This document shows positions 56,501-64,000 of a DNA stretch of 64,000 bases, piece by piece. Under the pieces are notes generated by a model, which ran no database searches, was not told where the DNA came from, and worked only from the letters and a program-made list of their open reading frames with translations. Source of the DNA: Endocalyx cinctus. Lineage: Eukaryota; Ascomycota; Sordariomycetes; Amphisphaeriales; Apiosporaceae. The stretch spans positions 434,001 to 498,000 of the forward strand of contig BCKC01000006.1 of the NCBI GenBank assembly GCA_001600455.1. Direction: 5' to 3'. Numbering within the stretch: the stretch's first letter is position 1; every line of letters begins with the position of its first letter. Position numbers and translations under genes: made by a program.

Positions 56501-57419
56501 GTCCAGGCTTCAGTTAGAGCGGAGAAACAGAGGTTGGGTCTCATCTGGAATTACCGTGCCATGATCATCGCACAGCTTCCTGCCTGTTCATGAATGCGAC
56601 CGTACCAATGCGGCAATAATAGCCATCTGTCCAAACGATCATACCTCCAATCGACTCAGTCGCCCTCTTTCTATTGCCTAACGTGCTCACAATACTGGGA
56701 AAACATTCGTCCCTTTGTCCCTGCATCTACCAATTAGAGTTTAATATCAATGTTTCTAGAACATTTCACACAGCACGCACCCCCGAGTATAGAGGGTTTC
56801 TACTCCTGTAGATTTTGTTCTATCTGCACCATAAATCTGTGTCGTGTGCGTTCTTGACCCCCACACGTCATGTTGTCCGACGTCAGATATATAAATGCGC
56901 CTCTATCGATCAATCAAATTTATTTCCGTTCGGGCGCAGAGTATGCAGCTTCCCGTCTCAATTAAGCGAATGGATTCGCTTTCAGAAAAAAAAAAAGAAA
57001 AATAAATAAATAAGAAAAGAAAAAAAATGAAACGGTGCATAAATCCTTGTCTTTACAATCAGCAAGGTGATGATGTGACGGAACTGCAGATATATGCCCA
57101 TTACACAACAGTAACACTAAAGATTTTCTAGCATCATCCAAAGCCTTGGCTCAAGTGATCAGGAGAGAGGAATAGGTCGAGATAGAACTAGACATATCTA
57201 CAACCGCTTGCAAATATTGGTATAAATATGTCATATTCTCCCAACATTTGAAAGATAACTATTACATGCAGAAAAAAAGAAATATAATAGCTCTTTGTCT
57301 TATATCTTTAAACATACCTAAAGTTGAGCAGTATTATTGGTTAATTACCCCTTTTCTATAACAATCTTGATCAAGCTACATTACTCCCAAACAAACATCT
57401 GCCAACAACCATTTCAGCC
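53544..57419. other. AT-rich intergenic region, 3.9 kb
   Basis: No intact gene was found. It holds a diverged tandem or LTR-like segment at 56087-56273 and otherwise AT-rich sequence with short unsupported frames. The last few hundred bases form the presumed promoter of the aldolase gene. Confidence 0.45.
56087..56273. repeat. Two diverged copies of an approximately 55-base block
   Basis: ATAGTAG ... ACATC ... CATCGGCCT(A/G)CCC-like sequence occurs at 56087-56138 and 56217-56273, about 130 bases apart. It may be part of a decayed LTR or a degenerate tandem repeat. No coding part was found. Confidence 0.4.
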
Positions 57420-58583
57420 ATGGCGCCCCACTTAGACGTCGCTTCACCTCCTGGAGGATTCGCAGTCGATGGCATCGATGAGATGACCTCCCCGACTCCT
57501 ATTCCCATCACTACTCATCAAGAAAGCTCCGAAATCGACGTGCTAGCTACGGCGATCGACTCCGGGCTTTCTCTCCACAGCTCCAACGGCGAAACAGATG
57601 CCACCACCAACACCGTCCACCGCCGGCCGCTAGTGCCGGGGGTGTACGTACCGACCGTCTGCTTCTTCGACCCGGACACGGAAGATCTCGACACGGCCTC
57701 TATCGCGAGCCACGCCTTGCGGCTAGCGCGGGCCGGAGTCGCCGGTCTCGCGACCCAGGGCTCCAACGGCGAAGCCGTGCACCTGACGCACGAGGAGCGC
57801 CAAACCGTGACGTCGACGACGCGCGCGGCCCTCGACCGCGCCGGGTTCGCCCGGGTACCCGTGATCGTCGGGTGCGGCGCCCAGAGCACCCGGGAGACGG
57901 TTCAGCTGTGTCGGGAGGCGTGGCGGGCCGGAGGGGACTACGCGCTCGTCCTGCCGCCTTCGTACTACGCTACTTTATTCGGCGCTTCGCCGAACGCCGT
58001 CGTCATCGACTATTTCGTCGCCGTCGCGGACGCGTCCCCGATCCCGATCGTGATCTACAACTTTCCGGGCGCCGTGGGCGGCTTGGATTTATCCTCCGAC
58101 GTCGTGATCGAGCTGGCGCGACACCCGAATATCGTAGGCGTCAAGTTTACGTGCGGAAACACGGGGAAGCTGAACCGGGTCGTGGCCGCGACTCGGAACA
58201 ACGCGAAAAGGGCGATGGGAGCCCAAAAGCCGCCGGAATTCCTTGTCCTTGCTGGATCGGCGGACTTCACGGTCCCGTCGTTAGCCGCAGGCGGACACGG
58301 TATTCTCGCCGGCTTGGCTAATATCGCGCCGAAAGCGTGCGTCAAGACTCTAGAGCTGTACGCGACGGGAAATATCGAAAATGCCCAGGAAATGCAGGAG
58401 ACGCTGTCCAGGGGTGACTGGGTGGCCATTAAGGGCGGCGTCCTTGGCGTCAAGGCGGGGATGCAGTCATGGTCGGGGTATGGAGGTTATGCGAGAAGTC
58501 CGCTGCCGAAGCCAAGCGCGAAGCAGGCGAAGGCATGGAAAGACGAATTCGAGGAGTTGATATTGTTGGAGAGGTCATTATGA
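57420..58583 (+). CDS. Dihydrodipicolinate-synthase-family aldolase
   Basis: A single exon of 387 aa. After a Ser/Thr-rich N-terminal extension of about 70 residues, the (beta/alpha)8 lyase domain starts at PGVYVPTVCFFDPDTEDLD. Family motifs are the substrate carboxylate loop GLATQGSNGEAVHLTHEER, Tyr in IPIVIYNFPGAVGG, the Schiff-base Lys in NIVGVKFTCGNTGK, and SADFTVPSLAAGGHGILAG. Fungi make lysine by the aminoadipate route, so true DapA activity is unlikely. Fungal members act as 2-keto-3-deoxy sugar-acid or 4-hydroxy-2-oxoglutarate aldolases; which one applies here is not decided by the sequence. The gene is markedly GC-richer than its flanks. The start is the first Met, shortly after a C/A-rich leader. 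Confidence 0.93.
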   Translation: MAPHLDVASPPGGFAVDGIDEMTSPTPIPITTHQESSEIDVLATAIDSGLSLHSSNGETDATTNTVHRRPLVPGVYVPTVCFFDPDTEDLDTASIASHALRLARAGVAGLATQGSNGEAVHLTHEERQTVTSTTRAALDRAGFARVPVIVGCGAQSTRETVQLCREAWRAGGDYALVLPPSYYATLFGASPNAVVIDYFVAVADASPIPIVIYNFPGAVGGLDLSSDVVIELARHPNIVGVKFTCGNTGKLNRVVAATRNNAKRAMGAQKPPEFLVLAGSADFTVPSLAAGGHGILAGLANIAPKACVKTLELYATGNIENAQEMQETLSRGDWVAIKGGVLGVKAGMQSWSGYGGYARSPLPKPSAKQAKAWKDEFEELILLERSL

Positions 58584-60683
58584 AAATCAAAGATAGAGTA
58601 CACGGCTGATTTACAAAACTTTTTACTTTTGATTACGGAAAAAATAAACATAGAGAGAACTAAGAGCTGACCTGCATCTGATAGCCCTTTGTGCAGTAAC
58701 TAACAGATTATATGATGTGAGTACACGTAAATAGTAGCCATACTCTCCGAACAATACATCAATTATTAACTAGAATATACACTTTCTCTTTCGCCAAGCA
58801 TGTAGCGTCCCCCTCCCCCCCCGTCCCTTTTTTTTTTAAAAAAAAAAAAGGAGAAACTACGTTTCACTGACCTCTGGAGGTGTCTGAGCCTCCTACAATG
58901 TAGGCAAAACCCGATGCCGCTGTGCAGAATGAGATGGGAAAGCTGTCAAATATTTTCTCTTCCACTTTCGTGCTGTAAATCTAAATATAATTCCTATATA
59001 TCAGTATTATGTTCTTGAGGCCGTCTTTGTCACATTCCGAGACATCTGTCCAAAAAAAAAAAAAAACGATCCAAGTTTCTCAGGTCGTTCTATCCAGTTA
59101 GAACAAAGTTGATGAAATGCTCAAATTTTTCATATCGTTACTAAGGACTTTTAATTTAACGTAATGAATAGAATTTCGAGCTTCTCTATAAGCAACAATC
59201 ACACTTCCAGTACATATAGATAGTTATGGGCCATGCATAAATTGGTTCGAATTGAATATCCCATGTGTTCTAGACATATGTACTTGTCAGGCAACATATC
59301 TTGAAGAAAATTCCGATAAACACGCCGATTCTAAAAGGCCAAGAAATAATGTCTATTGACGAGATACTGTCGTGAAATTTGGTCATGAGGCTCAATAAAG
59401 TAGATGGAATAATTTTTTTTTCAAGGTCTCTCTTCGGTAGATACCGGACAAATGTCTTGCAGAAATTTAAGACTCGACCAAGGAGAAACATTTCAGGTGG
59501 AAGTGTTAAGGCAAGCGGATTATTCGCAGAAAATCATGTGATAATTAGATAACTATTAAAAAGGACTGTATATAGACAACAATCATGGTACTGGTCAATA
59601 CCGAGGTATGAAAGTGAATATTGGCCGAGTTCGGCTTTTTGTGTCACTCATCATGAACCCTTGGCTCGAAGTGTTTTCATTATACCTAAAAGAATTATAT
59701 CTTGCGATCAATATGAGCGTACGATAGCACCGCTCTAGAGAGAAGATTCCGATGAATTATTCCAACTTTCACAGCACAGGCTCTAGACTTGGCCAATTAA
59801 CTAAGCTTTCATTATCAGTAACAGTTATTTCAGCGTAACCTGAATATGACTTCAAACACGATGTTTTATTCTCGTATTCTCTGAGCTGTTGAAGATGATA
59901 TCATGGAAGCGCGAAGGAAAGTTCGAACGGTGTGTTTCGTGGTACAAAGTCCCACCCACGCATGGCTACTCTTTGCTGTTACCATCCCTCGCTTGACCTG
60001 TGGCCTATGAAAATCATTCTGTGAAACTTCTGAAGGACCCATTGTGAAGCTTCGTCAGACGTACGGAACCAATGGTAACTATTTATGCCGTCCCATGTGG
60101 CTTTTTATGCTTGAGTCGTATGGTTAATGGTATTCTGAACTTTTTCATGCTTCGTGTTTGTCAGTGGGTCAGGACCATGACGTTTAACATATATTGGCCA
60201 CATTTCTCGTATCAAACTTGGCCATCTCGACATGGTGGCGTCCGGCTATTCCGTGCGGGAAGGCGGATAGAATTCTATGAGTGGAACAACTATCATAGAA
60301 TGAAAATATGTTGACTACTAGGCTATGAGGCTCTTTTGAGTCAACCAGATACCTAAAAAGTCGGTGAAGCGCGAGTACGAAGAACTGCCCTCAATCAGAT
60401 GAAGTATTTTCTCCTTATTCTTTTCACAGTAGTAGTATAGGATGGCAAAAGACACCCCTAATACGGACAAGACTTCTATCTATAATTCACCGATGGCCCA
60501 TGACTATCTGTTAAACGCCAGAAATATGTCGTTTCACCATGGAGAAACCTTCCCACACTCCCGTTTATTATATAAGTTAAACGCGGTCTCTATCTTAATC
60601 GTTGATATCCATCTTCTCCCCAGCTCTACATCCATCAATCATTTCTCTCACCATTGCATCAGCCATTATCATAATAAGGCAAC
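58584..60683. other. AT-rich intergenic region
   Basis: No gene was supported. It contains a T10/A12 inverted homopolymer pair at 58828-58849 and the tyrosinase promoter. Confidence 0.45.
60567..60576 (+). promoter_or_regulatory. TATA box of tyrosinase gene
   Basis: ATTATATAAG lies about 110 bases upstream of the ATG at 60684, a normal distance for a fungal TATA promoter. Confidence 0.5.
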
Positions 60684-62958
60684 ATGATTTTTACCCTACT
60701 TTTATTCTTCTTCATGGCCTTAACGGCTACACCCGTCCAGTGCACAGATGAACCAGTGCCAGTGATCGGCCTAACGACCGGTATCGACCACGAAACTGGC
60801 GAAAAACCGGCGCGCCCAGATATAAATAAGCTACAGGAAACTGCAGGCCCTTCATGGTACGTAGAGTCCTCTACGGATCATATGACGTTGTAGAAGTTTA
60901 TGAGTAACCGTAAAAAAGGGACCTGTACATGCTCGGACTCAATGTCTTAGTGAACAAAGCTGAGACTGACCCGCGATCTCATTTCGCTATCGGTGGTAGG
61001 AGAAGAAGCTGATATATGGCCGTTTCAATTAAAGTTCTAGAGCTAATGGTCACACGTCAGGCATTCACGGTAGGCCTTACATACCATATAACGGAGTTGG
61101 CTCTGATCCCGCAGGTCTCGTGACAGGCTTTTGCCCGCATATAGTAAGGGTTTTCCCGGCATCTATCATTAAGTCCCGAGAGAAGGAGAAAAAAAAAACG
61201 GAAAAGTGGCAAAAAAGCAAACCGATTCTGATTTTTTGTTGTTCAAAATAGCAAACGCAGTTTGTGCCATGGCATCGTGCATATTTAACCCTGTACGAGG
61301 TAAGATTCTTACCATTTCTCGATTTGTCCAATCTTCAAATAATACCTACTCAAGGCTAAACAATACCTCACGCACAGCAAAGCCTCGGCGAAGAAGTCCA
61401 GCGCATTGCGCAGCAATACACCGGCGGTAACAAGACCGTGTATCGGGCCGCCGCCGACTCTTGGCGGATGCCGTTCTGGGATTGGGCCGTGAACGCCGCA
61501 CTACCGCGAACGTGTAGGGACTCGAATGTCACTGTTAACGGACCAAATGGGACGGTGACAATTCACAACCCCCTCTTCAACTACCGCTGGCAGACGTATC
61601 CCCTGAATCAGACCCTGTTTCCCAATTCCGAGAACTGGAGTTCCACGACGACTCGAGGTGGTGATGACGGGTTTGACCCGGCTTACATCAACGAAGGATT
61701 ATATAACGCCTCCGGACGGATTCAAGACTCGGTGGTTAGCCTCCTTTTAATGTCCTGTAGTTGGCTGAACGTTGGTGTCCTAATTCTTAATGAAACTCCC
61801 GTAGTATCGAACTTTCGTTACGTCTACCAAATACGACGTGATGGCATCCATGATAAACCGAGGCTTTAGCTTCGAAGCGCCGCACAACGAAATTCACAAC
61901 ATCATCGGCGGCGGATTCGTCTCCTTGGCTACTTCAGGATTTGACCCGCTTTTGTAAGTTGTATTTATACCATCTATAACCCCTTTCCCCTTTCTCATTC
62001 CACAGACGGATAAAGCCATTTGATTAATTACGCCTCTTAACTAATGAAATGGAGCATGCTCCTTCACGCGAACATCGACCGACTGGCTGCCCTGTGGACG
62101 GCAATTCACTATAACGCCACGGCCTATCAAGAAGACCCTTATGCGAGCTCGGGCCTGTACGCGCAAGCCAAAGGAGACGTGATCACGGCCGACAGTCCGC
62201 TCAAGCCCTTTTATAAGGAAGGCGGATCTTCTTTCCACACGGGCGTTACCGTCGCGTCGGTCGAAACTTTCGGCTACACGTACCCTGAAATCAAGGACTA
62301 TTATCAGTTTCCCGAAGAGACGTCCAGCAAGAAAGTCATCGAGGCGGTCAACAAACTTTATGGAAATACTCTACACGACGCATCTGGTATCACGCAATTA
62401 GCTACCCTAAAGAATAGCGACGAGTGGGATGCGAATGGAAACCGCGATTGGCTCGTCACGATACAGGTTGAGAGGGCGGAGCTTCAGTTACCTTGTAGCA
62501 TCGATATCTACGTTCAGGATGAGCTCGCCGGCCGGACGGTACTCCTCGGGATGCCGGAGGAGGGCTTAACGCACGATGAAGTCTCCATCACGCGCGCCAT
62601 CGTCACCACCAAGGCTCTGAATGTTACCGAAGGCATGAGTACGGATGGGATAGAGGATATTCTGGAAGAGAAGCTCCGAGTCGAGATTAGTCAGGTAAAC
62701 TATCATTCCTTTCCCCCCTAAGTTATCCCTTGCCTCTCTCTTATCGCCACAAAACTAATATATTTCCCTCATCTATTATAGGGCGTCGACGGATCCATCA
62801 AAACCGATCTCAAGTCTATACCTAGCCTGAAACTCGACGTCGAAAGCCGAGACGTCATGCATTCCGGCGATGACTCCGAGTTCCCTCAGTACAGCACCCG
62901 GACTCCATTTAAGAAGCTCTTCGCGCATTTCAAAGGCTCTGGTGCTTTAAGAAGCTAA
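60684..62958 (+). CDS. Secreted tyrosinase (type-3 copper polyphenol oxidase)
   Basis: Eight exons: 60684-60856, 60919-60995, 61061-61143, 61252-61299, 61378-61734, 61805-61953, 62055-62694 and 62782-62958; 1704 bases, 567 aa, all phases agreeing. MIFTLLLFFFMALTATPVQC is a signal peptide. Copper A ligands are the His in GGIHGRPYIPYNGV, FCPHI and QFVPWHRAYLTLYE. Then come SWRMPFWDWA and the copper B ligands in FEAPHNEIHNIIGGGF and LHANIDRLAALW. The Cys-Pro-His suggests the thioether-type site seen in fungal enzymes. In the last copper B motif the usual His-His is Leu-His. The C-terminal part (from about residue 370) has the beta-sandwich text of fungal tyrosinases. The enzyme oxidises phenols to quinones; export would fit melanin or defence chemistry. 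The exon 7 acceptor is the least certain. Confidence 0.9.
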
Positions 62959-63428
62959 CCATTTGAGAGTATTCGGAAGCAGGATGAGCTAATGGAAAAT
63001 GAGTGATATCAGTGCAAATAGAAGGACTTCTTTCTCTTCCTTAATGAGCTCCCCCCTTCCCCCTTTTTTAATCTACACTTTGGTCCGTGGTTTGGTTGGT
63101 TATTATTTTTTCTTGGTATTACAGGGTACATTTCCTAGAAGGCGAAAAAGCATAGAACAGGAAATAGATAAATAGATAGTTACAACATCATATACGGACT
63201 TGGAAATAGAAAGAAAGATTTGGTTATGTTCCTAAAATTAAATTTTATTTATTTATTTTTATTCATTAATTTCTCGTGAGATTTACCGGCCTGTGACGTC
63301 TTTCCTTCACCCGAAATTGATGAAAGTGAAATGAGTAGAGATAGCGAGTCTTGCGTCGATTGATTTATTAATCGCTCAATCCAGAGGTTCCAGTACCAAA
63401 ANAAAANAAAANAAAAAAAAAAAAAAAA
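62959..63428. other. Convergent intergenic, ambiguous A-tract
   Basis: 3' flanks of the tyrosinase (+) and the small acidic protein (-). An A-rich tract at 63398-63428 holds three single N bases at 63402, 63407 and 63412. Confidence 0.6.
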
Positions 63429-63659
63429 CTAGGCACCTCCCTCCCTCTTAGCATATTCCTCCTCCATCCTCTCCTCGTAGAGGCGGTCGGCCTCTAGCTC
63501 CGCCTCGGTCTTTTCTCTCGTGATCCCCGCACCGGTATCGACGCCGGCGCCTGTCGCGTCAGTGGTAGTGGTAGTTGAGCTCTGTTGCTCTGATTGTTGC
63601 TGCTGCTGCTCGTCGGCAGAGGTTGTGGACTTGTCGTCTTTGGATGAGAGAAAAGGCAT
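63429..63659 (-). CDS. Small acidic Gln/Thr-rich protein
   Basis: A single exon of 76 aa, MPFLSSKDDKSTTSADE, then poly-Gln and poly-Thr stretches, then a charged helix (REKTEAELEADRLYEERMEEE ending in YAKREGGA). The disordered head plus conserved-looking charged C-terminus resembles short ubiquitous ascomycete proteins of unknown function. There is no signal peptide. The ATG is preceded by A/T-rich leader sequence. Low-complexity content makes homology hard to judge. Confidence 0.65.
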   Translation of the reverse strand: MPFLSSKDDKSTTSADEQQQQQSEQQSSTTTTTDATGAGVDTGAGITREKTEAELEADRLYEERMEEEYAKREGGA

Positions 63660-64000
63660 TTTGTTGTTTGAATGATTGAGAAATTTATGATGATGAGTTT
63701 ACTTTAGATGTTTGACTAGCGTTTACAGAGATTTTCAGCGAATGAATAAGCAGCACTGTGGATGTATAATTTTCTGATGTAGAAATAAATCGACGGGGTA
63801 AAGTCTTTGGGAGAAGAAACGGAGTCAAAGTGAAAGTGTTTCTTGAAGGGGAAAAAATTTGATTGAAGTTGAATAAATAACTCTTAAAGTGGCGAACAAT
63901 TACGTACTTGTAGTGTACTGCCACCGCCAGCCGATGATATCCAGTCATTTAAGTTCGGTCTTACAGCTGGCCTCACGTCGTGAGTTGTGATTTGTTTTAT
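63660..64000. other. Upstream region at window end
   Basis: 5' flank of the small acidic protein gene. No further gene is supported before the window edge. Confidence 0.45.

Noticed and set aside
59210..59280. tRNA-like GGTTCGAATT near 59246
   Set aside because: No matching acceptor, D or anticodon arms could be folded around it; no tRNA gene was found in the window.
63685..63948. Minus-strand 87-codon frame upstream of the small acidic protein
   Set aside because: It looks like 5' leader sequence, low complexity and without coding features.

Overview
The window is nuclear DNA from a filamentous ascomycete, most likely a Sordariomycete. The evidence is short introns of about 55-125 bases with GTRNGT donors and CTRAC-like branch points, and families that are mainly or only fungal: a DUF3433 membrane protein, a SAT4/rhodopsin-type integral membrane protein, a subgroup-C-like GH18 chitinase, LysM repeats, a fungal tyrosinase and a RAD4 homologue. 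Composition is bimodal. Housekeeping-type genes (ABC transporter, RAD4, amidase, aldolase, tyrosinase) are GC-richer. They sit among long AT-rich stretches of 1-4 kb that hold no recognisable intact gene but do hold relics.

Layout. 1-1.7 kb: 3' end of a coiled-coil protein, with an in-frame TGA followed by coding-like exons. 2.7-7.65 kb (-): full-length ABCA-type ABC transporter. 7.65-10.3 kb: low-complexity DNA with a 100-N gap. 10.3-12.9 kb (-): RAD4/XPC nucleotide-excision-repair protein. 13.6 kb (-): Cys-rich miniprotein. 15.0-16.7 kb (-): amidase-signature enzyme. 20.4-22.0 kb (-): membrane-anchored surface protein. 24.0-25.3 kb (-): SAT4-type seven-helix protein. 26.9-28.0 kb (-): short-chain dehydrogenase. 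31.8-34.4 kb (-): large membrane protein of unknown function. 37.3-37.8 kb: repeat/LTR-like relic. 38.1-39.0 kb (-): sulfotransferase-like protein. 41.2-41.6 kb (+): secreted precursor with four Pro-rich repeats separated by Kex2 sites. 42.5-43.4 kb (-): small secreted Cys-containing protein in four exons. 43.6-44.7 kb: mobile-element-like relic. 45.1-47.1 kb: broken LysM gene (-) head-to-head with a broken GH18 chitinase (+). 47.2-47.9 kb (-): conserved-looking hypothetical. 48.5-48.8 kb (+): glycosyltransferase C-terminal relic. 49.5-53.5 kb (+): DUF3433 protein. 57.4-58.6 kb (+): dihydrodipicolinate-synthase-family aldolase. 60.7-63.0 kb (+): secreted tyrosinase in eight exons. 63.4-63.7 kb (-): small acidic protein.

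The genes do not form one obvious pathway. The right two thirds is an accessory-type neighbourhood rich in secreted or surface proteins and decayed genes. The best candidate for something undescribed is the Kex2-repeat precursor at 41193-41645. It has the architecture of fungal peptide precursors (signal peptide, then KR/RR-separated near-identical repeats), but I recognise no peptide family and see no classical UstY-type maturation enzyme within the window. All multi-exon models were assembled by eye from splice signals and reading-frame continuity; none is checked by transcripts.
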